Shown: positions 5,668 to 12,421 of the stretch, piece by piece
Layout: each line of letters starts with the position of its first letter
Position numbering within the stretch: position 1 is the first letter of the stretch
Assembly (NCBI GenBank): GCA_964399035.1
Contig: CAYNPH010000078.1
Location: 1-13,174 of the forward strand
Length of the DNA: 13,174 bases
DNA from: WAOL01 sp964399035
GTDB taxonomy: Archaea; Thermoproteota; Thermoprotei_A; Sulfolobales; NBVN01
Direction: 5' to 3'
Position numbers and translations under genes: made by a program
The notes under the pieces: generated by a model
Databases searched by the model: none
What the model was told of the DNA's origin: nothing
Seen by the model: only the letters and a program-made list of their open reading frames with translations

Positions 5668-5968
5668 CCACCGGCGTTTACGTGCCTTCGCTCCCATCCC
5701 TTAGGGAATCTCAATTAACGTCACCGTGTGTTCGGGCCCCCACGTACTCCCTCACGCAAATAGCTTGCCTTTGGGTGAACCCTAGTGAAGTAGGGGTGCA
5801 CTAGGGTGCACTAGCTGGCTCTTTGAGGTACTCGTTGGGCTGGAGCACGTGCGTGTTTGGTCGTTGGGCAGTATTGATGAACGATTATTCTTAATTACCT
5901 CTTCTTCGAATTTACCTTAATAGGTAAGGCGTGGCCGCAGGTTCACGTGCTTAGGGTCTGCGTGGAAG
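5668..5968. other. Gene-free spacer with a tandem repeat/hairpin
   Basis: About 300 bases hold no convincing gene on either strand. A tandem duplication of GGGTGCACTA lies at 5794-5803 and 5804-5813. An inverted repeat pairs ACCCTAGTG (5779-5787) with CACTAGGGT (5799-5807), leaving an 11-base loop. AT-rich sequence at 5884-5930 may contain the promoter of the next gene, for example CTTAATAGG near 5915-5923. No tRNA or C/D-box RNA signature was found. Confidence 0.5.
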
Positions 5969-6649
5969 GTGCTGGTCTTGGGTGATAGGAAGAAGGTTAC
6001 TGAGGTGGCGCTTCGTGAGTTCCTCTTAGCTACCCTAGCCGGTATTAAGCAGCAGGTCGTTAAGTGTGTTGAGTACGGAGTCACGTGCAGGGACGTACCG
6101 GCGGTGACCTCAACCTTCCTTAGGAAGCGTTTAGGCTTCTCTAACTTCAGGGTTAGGAGGTTCTGGTCCCTAGCGAACATCTACTCGAGGAACATCTACG
6201 TGATCTACGAGTACGGGGACGTGAAGTACTGGTTACTGCCTGAGGTGCATAGGAGGTACCTCTTCGCCACGCCGGAGCTTGACTTCTTCATGGACGTGTT
6301 TGATAGGAGGGAGCACTTCCGCGGGCACTGCATTGAGTTAACTAACGTCCCGGCCCTCTACATCTACTTGGTCGGGAAGGTGGGTAATGACGTGATTAAA
6401 ATTAACGCTCTCTACATACTCTCCCTCATAGCTAAGAAGGAGCCGCAGTGCTTCGAGAAGATAATGTCTTTTGTTGAGGAACTCCTCACGGGTGGTGGGG
6501 AACCGGACATTAATGGCGTTATTGTGTGCGTCATGCGCATGCTTAGGAGCTGGGACTACTTCAGGGTTTTCGTGCCCCTCCTCCCCGACAGTGTAGAAGC
6601 ACTCCTCATTAAGTGCCCCGTCCTCAGGAACTCCTTCCTTAATACGTGA
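5969..6649 (+). CDS. Hypothetical protein, possible winged-helix plus helical repeats
   Basis: I do not recognise this family. The predicted protein has up to 226 residues, with no signal peptide or membrane segment. Residues 10-70 are helical and basic, and VPAVTSTFLRKRLGFSNF (43-60) followed by basic RVRRFW (61-66) resembles a helix-turn-helix recognition region. EYGDVKYWLLP (81-91) could be the wing hairpin. Residues 126-215 look like alternating amphipathic helices of HEAT/ARM type. A DNA- or RNA-binding role is therefore possible but unproven. The start is uncertain: GTG at 5969 has no clear ribosome site, while TTG at 5978 has GGAAGGTG six bases upstream. Codon use resembles its neighbours, so it appears to be a real gene. 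It stands alone, with gaps of about 300 and 140 bases on its two sides. Confidence 0.7.
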   Translation: MLVLGDRKKVTEVALREFLLATLAGIKQQVVKCVEYGVTCRDVPAVTSTFLRKRLGFSNFRVRRFWSLANIYSRNIYVIYEYGDVKYWLLPEVHRRYLFATPELDFFMDVFDRREHFRGHCIELTNVPALYIYLVGKVGNDVIKINALYILSLIAKKEPQCFEKIMSFVEELLTGGGEPDINGVIVCVMRMLRSWDYFRVFVPLLPDSVEALLIKCPVLRNSFLNT

Positions 6650-6650
6650 G

Positions 6651-6675
6651 GTTTTAACCATCGCTGTCTTGGTTA
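6651..6675 (+). terminator. Possible terminator hairpin after the hypothetical gene
   Basis: Immediately after the stop codon a T4 run (6652-6655) overlaps an inverted repeat of TAACCA (6655-6660) and TGGTTA (6670-6675) with a 9-base loop. Archaeal termination depends mainly on T-runs, so this is only suggestive. Confidence 0.3.
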
Positions 6676-6749
6676 GGTTTCCTAAAGTCGATGACGTTAT
6701 TATGGTAGGGCTTCGAGGGAGTTAACCCGGTTTTCATGGTAGGGGGTTC

Positions 6750-6761
6750 TTATTTCTTAAA
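6750..6761 (+). promoter_or_regulatory. Candidate promoter and ribosome site for the radical SAM gene
   Basis: An AT-rich element (TTATTTCTTAAA) lies about 35 bases before the GTG at 6791, which would put the transcript start near 6780. It is followed by a purine-rich ribosome site, AGGTGAGG (6779-6786). The result would be a very short leader. Confidence 0.4.
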
Positions 6762-6790
6762 CATTCAAATACACTCTCAGGTGAGGTAAC

Positions 6791-8311
6791 GTGAGCGGGG
6801 GTAACGGAGGGAACGGTAAGAGAGGAGGTGTTGGGGCACTACTAGCTACGCTGAGGTTAGTGCTGGGTAACCCGGCCGTGAGGGGCTTTCTTAGGCAGGC
6901 CACGAAGAATGAGGTCTGCGTGTACGGCGACGGCACCGAGGTTGACGAGCCGATACTCTACCACGCCCTGGCGTCCTTCGCTGGCGAGGCAGTGAGCTGC
7001 CCTATGGGGGCGAGGTTCCTCAGCGGGTTAATCAAGTCACTACTCAAGCTCGGGGTCAAGGTGCTTAAGGGTGATGAGGAGGAGGCGAGGGGAGCCCTCA
7101 AAGACCCATCCATCAGGAGGGGGATCACCTTAGTGCTTAAGGGAATAGCCCTCTACGGCATAACGGTCCCGCAGAAGATGCCCGCACCCTTCCTAATAGT
7201 GTGGAACTTCACGAACCTCTGCAACTTCAGGTGCAGGCACTGCTACCAGACCGCAGGTAAGCCCCTACCGAACGAGTTAAGCCTTGAGGAGAAGCTGGAG
7301 GTGGTAGCCCAGCTCGACAGGGCAGGGGTGGCTGCCGTAGCGCTCAGCGGCGGCGAGCCAACAATTCACCCGCACTTCCTAACCATAGTGAGGGAGATCT
7401 CGAGGCGCGGCATGTACCCCGCGGTAGCTACGAACGGGTGGGTCTTCGCGGATAAGGAGAAGCTCCTTGAGGCGAGGCGCGCCGGCCTAAGGTACGTTGA
7501 GGTATCGGTCGACAGCGTTAACCCGAGGAAGCACGACGAGTTCAGAGGGGTTGAGGGCGCTTGGGAGAGGGCTATCAAGGCACTGCAGAACGCTGTCGAG
7601 ATAGGGATGTCCCACGCCCTAGCAATGACCGTCACTAAGTTCAACTACGAGGAGGTGCCGGAGATGATCGACTTAGCGGAGGAGCTGGGCCTGCAGCGCA
7701 TCATATTCTTCAACTTCATACCCGTAGGGCGCGGGAAGGAAATGGTTGAGCTGGACATGACGCCCGAGCAGCGGGAGGAGTTCATGCGCATGATATACAA
7801 GGAGATGAGGAAGCGCAGGAACATCCAGATAATAACGACCGCCCCGCAGTACGCTAGGGTAACGCTGCAGCTAAGCGGCGGCGAGGAGGTAGCGCCCACA
7901 CACTTCTACGTAGGCAACGACCCCATAGTGAAGTCACTGGCCGAGTTCATAGGTGGGTGCGGCGCCGGCAGAATATACTCGGCCCTGCAACCAGAGGGGA
8001 CGGTAACGCCGTGCGTCTTCATGCCCATACCCGTAGGTAACGTGAGGCAGAAGGAGTTCAGGGAGATATGGGACACCAGCGAAGTACTCCTCAAGCTAAG
8101 GGAGAGATCCAAGCACCTATGGGGGCACTGCGCCCAATGCCCGTACCAGAACGTGTGCGGTGGGTGCAGGGCTAGGGCGTACGCGTACTTCCGCGACCCC
8201 CTAGGCCCCGACCCAGGATGCGTGCTGAACAAGGATTACTGGGAGCAGATCCAGGAGGAGCTGGAGATCCTGACACCTGAGGTTAAGGTTCAGGCGAAAG
8301 CCCTGCGTTAA
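6791..8311 (+). CDS. Radical SAM/SPASM-domain enzyme
   Basis: This protein has 506 residues. The radical SAM core starts near 134, with the cluster motif C144-x3-C148-x2-C151 (CNFRCRHC) and the SAM-binding SGGEP (186-190). A C-terminal SPASM-type region has C390, C408, C447, C450, C456, C459 and C477, enough for one or two auxiliary [4Fe-4S] clusters. The spacing and the GNVR...W...L..LR segment match the PqqE/AhbC/AhbD/NirJ/MftC group, whose members modify peptides or decarboxylate heme precursors. An unusual N-terminal extension of about 130 residues carries C43 and C70. Substrate is not determinable: no heme or peptide-precursor gene is adjacent, so neither heme synthesis nor peptide maturation is supported by context. 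GTG at 6791 is preceded by AGGTGAGG. It is presumably cytosolic and oxygen-sensitive. Confidence 0.9.
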   Translation: MSGGNGGNGKRGGVGALLATLRLVLGNPAVRGFLRQATKNEVCVYGDGTEVDEPILYHALASFAGEAVSCPMGARFLSGLIKSLLKLGVKVLKGDEEEARGALKDPSIRRGITLVLKGIALYGITVPQKMPAPFLIVWNFTNLCNFRCRHCYQTAGKPLPNELSLEEKLEVVAQLDRAGVAAVALSGGEPTIHPHFLTIVREISRRGMYPAVATNGWVFADKEKLLEARRAGLRYVEVSVDSVNPRKHDEFRGVEGAWERAIKALQNAVEIGMSHALAMTVTKFNYEEVPEMIDLAEELGLQRIIFFNFIPVGRGKEMVELDMTPEQREEFMRMIYKEMRKRRNIQIITTAPQYARVTLQLSGGEEVAPTHFYVGNDPIVKSLAEFIGGCGAGRIYSALQPEGTVTPCVFMPIPVGNVRQKEFREIWDTSEVLLKLRERSKHLWGHCAQCPYQNVCGGCRARAYAYFRDPLGPDPGCVLNKDYWEQIQEELEILTPEVKVQAKALR

Positions 8312-8316
8312 CCGCG

Positions 8317-8321
8317 TTTTT
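8317..8321 (+). terminator. T-run terminator of the radical SAM gene
   Basis: A T5 run begins 5 bases after the TAA stop codon in the convergent gap. T-rich stretches are the usual archaeal termination signal. Confidence 0.45.
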
Positions 8322-8384
8322 GTGCCTTAAACCCCTAACCCACGCCGCGTGCCGAGCCTTAGTGCGGAGGTAGTAGCTTAGGCT

Positions 8385-8389
8385 AAAAA
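8385..8389 (-). terminator. T-run terminator of the permease-deaminase transcript
   Basis: On the minus strand this is a T5 run, 27 bases past the deaminase stop codon. It lies next to an imperfect inverted repeat (AGCCTTAG / CTTAGGCT). With the plus-strand run at 8317-8321 it would separate the two converging transcripts. Confidence 0.4.
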
Positions 8390-8416
8390 CATGATTAAGG
8401 CGTTACGTGGGGTGCC

Positions 8417-9730
8417 TCATCCTAACGCCTTCTTGAAGTTCAGGTCAACTACCTCCCACTTACCTTTATAGTATACTTTGTACTGCCTCTCCGGACCCGT
8501 GTTGTCCGCTATTAGCTTACCATGCCTTATCACGTAGAGTGGTGGTTCTAGGTTCCTTAGGGCGTCGACGTCGCTTAGGGCGTTCAGTATTAGTAGGTCT
8601 GCACGTTTCCCTTTTGCTAGGCCGTACTCTTCGGCTCCCTTCCTCCATGCTTTGGCGGCGTTAACGGTTATTAGGTCGAGGGCTTTGAAGAGGTCTCCCC
8701 ACCCCATCATCTGGTCTACGTGGATGGCCATGAATAGTGCGTGGAGCATGTTGCCCGTGCCGAGGGGGTACCATGGGTCTAGGACGCAGTCGTGGCCTAG
8801 CGTGACGTTGATGCCGTTCTCTAGGTACATCTTTATGGGCGCCATCCCCCTGCGTTTGGGGTAGGTGTCGAACCTTCCCTGTAGGTAGATGTTTATGAGT
8901 GGGTTGGCTATGATGGTTATGCCCGCCTTCCTTATGAGTGGGAGTATCCTGTAGCGGTACGCTGGGTCCCAGCTGTGGGAGGCGGTGACGTGCCCCGCAG
9001 TTACGCGCCCTACCCACCCATACTTCAGGGCGTACTTAGCCACTACCTCCAGGTTCCTTGAGATGGGGTCGTCGGTCTCGTCCACGTGCCCGTCCACGTC
9101 GCGGTCGAATTCCTTCGCTATCTCGAACGCTATCTTTATTGACTCGACAGCGTCCTCCCTCGTGTACTCGTTGTGCGGTATCATGCCGACGTTGTCCGCA
9201 CCAAGCTCAACAGCTTTCCTTAGGTACTCGGCGTTGTCGGGTTCCGTGAGTATGCCGTCCTGCGGGAACGCCGTTACCTGAATGTCTATTAAGTCCTTGA
9301 ACTCGTCCCTAGCCCTTATGAGTGCCCTAACCCCGGTCAGGGTCTTCTCGGTGCAGTCGGCGTGCGTCCTTATGTACGTCACGCCGTTAACCACTGACCA
9401 CTTAACGAACTCCTCAACCCTTCTGAGGACGTCCTCGACGCTTAACTTCTTCTTGTACTCAGCCCAAATCGCTATTCCCTCCCACAGCGTCCCTGACTCG
9501 TTGAACTTGGGGTCACCTAGGGTTAGGACGGAGTCCAGGTGGAAGTGCATGTTGTAGAACGTGGGTACCACTAACCTGCCTTTAGCGTCTATCTCGCGCT
9601 CCCCGTGTTCGGGGATGTGCTCCGCGATTTCCGCGATCCTCCCGTCAGATATCGCGACGTCGAACTTCTTACTTAGGTCGCGCCCGCGGAGCCTTGCCCC
9701 GCGGATTACTATCTCGTAGGACTCAACCAT
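8417..9730 (-). CDS. codA: Cytosine deaminase, CodA-type amidohydrolase
   Basis: This 437-residue amidohydrolase closely resembles E. coli CodA, which hydrolyses cytosine to uracil and ammonia. Visible active-site residues are the metal ligands H62 and H64 (HFHLD), H215 and E218 (GHVDE), a histidine at 247 or 252 (AGHVTASHSW), and D314 (GHDCVLDPWYPLG). Q157 in AFPQDG matches the CodA glutamine that contacts the pyrimidine. The long block NPLINIYLQGRFDTYPKRRG (277-296) is a CodA hallmark. One difference is C315, where E. coli has D314, an active-site residue known to affect substrate preference. ATG at 9730 has a GGAGGTGAG ribosome site inside the end of the permease gene, 7 bases upstream, which implies one transcript. 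Isoguanine or a related amino-heterocycle is an alternative substrate. Confidence 0.93.
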   Translation of the reverse strand: MVESYEIVIRGARLRGRDLSKKFDVAISDGRIAEIAEHIPEHGEREIDAKGRLVVPTFYNMHFHLDSVLTLGDPKFNESGTLWEGIAIWAEYKKKLSVEDVLRRVEEFVKWSVVNGVTYIRTHADCTEKTLTGVRALIRARDEFKDLIDIQVTAFPQDGILTEPDNAEYLRKAVELGADNVGMIPHNEYTREDAVESIKIAFEIAKEFDRDVDGHVDETDDPISRNLEVVAKYALKYGWVGRVTAGHVTASHSWDPAYRYRILPLIRKAGITIIANPLINIYLQGRFDTYPKRRGMAPIKMYLENGINVTLGHDCVLDPWYPLGTGNMLHALFMAIHVDQMMGWGDLFKALDLITVNAAKAWRKGAEEYGLAKGKRADLLILNALSDVDALRNLEPPLYVIRHGKLIADNTGPERQYKVYYKGKWEVVDLNFKKALG

Positions 9731-9737
9731 TCGGGCC

Positions 9738-11282
9738 TCACCTCCAATTAAGGGTTAGGTGCTTGAAGGCCCGGGTTAAGGCCTGAGCCGCCCTCCCCAC
9801 GCCTTCCTTAACTGTCTGCGTTACCACGTACTTGAGCTCCGGCAGCACGTAGTCCTTCGCGGCGAACCCTAGTATGAGGTGCACGATCGCCGCTATTATG
9901 AATCCGTAGTACCACGCTAACTCTATCTTGGGTACGGGTATGAAGTCGAAGTACCATGCTAGGGTCCCCTGTATGGCGCTGATCACGTACTCGCCCAGGA
10001 TGCCTGCCGCGAATGAGGCTAGGCCGACGAGGCTGAAGCCTCCCGTGTACTTGTATATTCCGTTCGGGTTGTATAGCTCGGGTATGATTATCTTGCCGCG
10101 TCTGAATACCCAGTAATCAACCACCATCACGCCAGCTATCGGTCCTAACCACATTGAGTAGTACCAGTTGAAGTCCAGTAGGTAGTACGCGACGTCGAGT
10201 GACTTAGCCCAGTACACTATGGAGTAGGGCCCTATGACCAGCCACGCTATGAAGGTAGCGACCGTGACTGCCTTACCCCACGAGGTCTTAACGAGCCTTA
10301 TGATGCCGTTAGCGGCTGCGGGCACATCGCCAGTGACGTTGGTGCTCCCGGTCGCTAGGGTGGCGAAGAGCAGGCCAAAGATTCCTAGGGCTGCTGTGGG
10401 GCTATACTTAGCTATGATGTCTATGGGGCTGTTTGTGCCACCGGTTAAGTACGTGGCGACGAACCCTAGGTAAGTGCCGAAGATCTGCGGGAGCACTAGC
10501 CCCACGATGTGCCCCACGTAGAGGGACTTCGTGGACTTATTGTAGCGGCATATGTCGGAGACGTTGAGGGCTATGGTGCCCCACCAAGCCGTCTGCACCG
10601 CCACCGCCAGGAAGAAGTTGCTGCTAAGCCACCCGACCTTGCCTGCCCACATAGGCACGGCCTTGCCGGGGAACTGCAGGGTTAGGTACCACACGAACCA
10701 CGCGAAGAATATCAGCAGTAGCGGGCCGGAGATGCTGTCGAGGATCTTAATGCCCTTAATCTTCTTCATGCCGACGCCCCACACGAAGAGCAGGTACAGC
10801 ACGAACGTTATGGGCGTGTACTTCAGCCCTTCAGCCATGATGACCTTCACCGGGACGCCGGCGACGAGCATCGCCATCTCCGTTATGGCCCATGAAGCTA
10901 TGAAGCCGTCGACGCCGTACCAGAACAGCGACACGATGACCCTGACGAGCAGTGGTATGATGGAGCCCTTATACCCGAACGTGTACCTCAACTGGATCGG
11001 GAAGGGAATCCCATACTTCACACCCACATAGCCGTTAAGCGTCATGACGGCCGCGACCACCAAGTTACCTATCGTGGCCGCCACTATGGTCTGGGCTAGG
11101 CTCAGCCCCAGCATCTGCGATAGCCAGCCCAGGAAGAATATCGACGTCGTTATCGTCATGGAGAGGATCATTAGGGTGTAACCCACGGTTCCGACGGTTC
11201 TCTGCTCGGGCTTGACGGGGAGAAGCTCAGGCCTATCAACGTATTTGAACTCAGCCTGAGAACCCGACAATGGATGTAACAC
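9738..11282 (-). CDS. NCS1-family nucleobase permease (likely cytosine)
   Basis: This integral membrane protein of about 514 residues has some 12 hydrophobic segments. NCS1 signatures are present: GVKYGIPFPIQLRYTFGYKG (87-106), a tryptophan-rich helix around FWYGVDGF (120-127), TAWWGTIALNVSDICRYNKS (231-250, the family NxxDxxR motif), TNVTGDVP in the core helix (314-321), and PIAGVMVVDYWVFRRGK (381-397). The family couples nucleobase or related uptake to H+ or Na+. Directly upstream of a cytosine deaminase, cytosine is the likely substrate. I choose GTG at 11282: a strong TATA box (11307-11316) sits about 30 bases upstream, implying a leaderless mRNA. An in-frame ATG at 11333 lies upstream of that TATA box and would add 17 residues. 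A soluble C-terminal tail follows the last helix (about 475-514). Confidence 0.9.
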   Translation of the reverse strand: MLHPLSGSQAEFKYVDRPELLPVKPEQRTVGTVGYTLMILSMTITTSIFFLGWLSQMLGLSLAQTIVAATIGNLVVAAVMTLNGYVGVKYGIPFPIQLRYTFGYKGSIIPLLVRVIVSLFWYGVDGFIASWAITEMAMLVAGVPVKVIMAEGLKYTPITFVLYLLFVWGVGMKKIKGIKILDSISGPLLLIFFAWFVWYLTLQFPGKAVPMWAGKVGWLSSNFFLAVAVQTAWWGTIALNVSDICRYNKSTKSLYVGHIVGLVLPQIFGTYLGFVATYLTGGTNSPIDIIAKYSPTAALGIFGLLFATLATGSTNVTGDVPAAANGIIRLVKTSWGKAVTVATFIAWLVIGPYSIVYWAKSLDVAYYLLDFNWYYSMWLGPIAGVMVVDYWVFRRGKIIIPELYNPNGIYKYTGGFSLVGLASFAAGILGEYVISAIQGTLAWYFDFIPVPKIELAWYYGFIIAAIVHLILGFAAKDYVLPELKYVVTQTVKEGVGRAAQALTRAFKHLTLNWR

Positions 11283-11306
11283 CGTTATTAAATAAATCAG
11301 ATCATG

Positions 11307-11316
11307 TATATAAAAG
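11307..11316 (-). promoter_or_regulatory. TATA box of the permease-deaminase operon
   Basis: CTTTTATATA on the minus strand is a near-ideal archaeal TATA box. Its centre is about 30 bases from the GTG at 11282, so transcription should begin a few bases before the start codon. Confidence 0.7.
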
Positions 11317-11373
11317 TTAAACTTTTCAAACACATAATTCTATCATGCAAGTTAAGCCACGTGACCATCACGC

Positions 11374-12273
11374 TCAAGACGGCTTAACCGCGACGAACCC
11401 CAGCGCCACCGGATCCCACCTAAGCACGATGAAGCCTGCCTTAACGAGTCTGCCCTTAACGCCCCCCACGTAGGAGCGCCCCCTCTTCCTCCCAGGCTCC
11501 CCGACGTAGTGGAAGAGCTTCCCTCCTGGCTTAAGAATCCTGAAGAGCTCCGCGTAGAACTCCGCACTGTAGAGGTGCCCCGCCATCTGGAAGCGCGGTG
11601 GGTCATGTATGGCGTGCGTGAAGTAGGCGTCGGGGAACTCGCCCACGACCTCAGCGGCGTCGCCTACCAGTACCTTAACCCTACTTAACTCCCTCGACCA
11701 AGGATTGACTTCGGCTATCCTCAACACGTTCTCATCAACCTCAACACTCACTACTTCCGTAGCCCCGCGCCTCAACGCGGCGATCGCCGTGTACCCCAAC
11801 CCGGTGCATACGTCGAGGACCTTAGCGCCCCTCAACCCACCTAAAGTCCTGACCTTAGCTAGGGTGTCCCTCCATGGAGTCGTGCCCTTAATCCTGTGCA
11901 TGTGGATACCGTTAATCTCTAGGGTAGGGGCCTCAGCCTCACCCACCGCCCTCAACTTGTAGAACCTCCTAAGCACCCCATCATAAAGCTGAACCGGCTC
12001 CAGCACCTCACCACCCTCGAGGACAGCGTAGACAGCGGTGCCGGACACTACCTCCCTCAACTTACTCAAACTAATCCTCAAGCCCTCAACAACTAGCGAG
12101 TTATCCTCAATCACGCCGTTAACGTAGGTTAACCCTAAATCGAGAGTGACCTTAACCCTTAATGAAGTGGGGCTACCCGTGTCCTTAACCTCATTCAGCA
12201 ACCTACTCGCTAAGTGAGGGGTTATTACCGCAATGTCCCTAGGCTTAAAGACGTACTCACTAGGACGCCGCAC
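11374..12273 (-). CDS. Predicted archaeal SAM-dependent methyltransferase (COG2521)
   Basis: This 299-residue protein has the conserved pattern of the archaeal COG2521 methyltransferases. A poorly conserved N-terminal region (1-125) precedes TPWRDTLAKV (132-141), motif I VLDVCTGLGYTA (152-163), the acidic end of strand 2 (VEVDEN, 177-182), NPWSREL (190-196), DPPRFQMAGHLYSAEFY (224-240, where the catalytic-like DPPR sits), and LFHYVGEPG (253-261). The DPPR motif resembles the DPPY/NPPY of nucleic acid and protein amino-group methyltransferases, so an RNA or protein target is plausible; no substrate is established that I can name. The start is GTG at 12273, with a purine-rich site (GAGGTAGGGGG) just upstream. 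It is transcribed in the same direction as the permease but has its own 91-base separation. Confidence 0.88.
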   Translation of the reverse strand: MRRPSEYVFKPRDIAVITPHLASRLLNEVKDTGSPTSLRVKVTLDLGLTYVNGVIEDNSLVVEGLRISLSKLREVVSGTAVYAVLEGGEVLEPVQLYDGVLRRFYKLRAVGEAEAPTLEINGIHMHRIKGTTPWRDTLAKVRTLGGLRGAKVLDVCTGLGYTAIAALRRGATEVVSVEVDENVLRIAEVNPWSRELSRVKVLVGDAAEVVGEFPDAYFTHAIHDPPRFQMAGHLYSAEFYAELFRILKPGGKLFHYVGEPGRKRGRSYVGGVKGRLVKAGFIVLRWDPVALGFVAVKPS

Positions 12274-12327
12274 TACCCCCTACCTCTCCACAGCAACTGG
12301 TTTCCCACACCTGCTGGTTCGTCATGG

Positions 12328-12337
12328 AATTTTAATG
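12328..12337 (-). promoter_or_regulatory. Candidate TATA element for the COG2521 gene
   Basis: The minus strand reads ATTAAAATTC, about 60 bases before the GTG at 12273. It predicts a leader of roughly 30-35 bases that includes the purine-rich ribosome site. Confidence 0.35.
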
Positions 12338-12421
12338 CCTTTGTCTGAGGTGTCATTACTCAATGAAGGCGCTATGCGCTAGTCATCGCGTAAGTCCCTA
12401 TGCTTGATTTCCGTCTCCAGA

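Noticed and set aside
5870..5930. Possible C/D-box RNA, from a TGATGA at about 5876
   Set aside because: No D, D' or C' boxes follow at suitable spacing. No tRNA-like cloverleaf was found in any gap either.
8391..8471. Plus-strand frame of 26 codons starting in the convergent gap
   Set aside because: It has no ribosome site, lies mostly antisense to the deaminase end, and shows no composition typical of a gene.
10552..11031. Antisense frame of 159 codons opposite the permease
   Set aside because: No recognisable domain, and it lies wholly opposite conserved NCS1 motifs.
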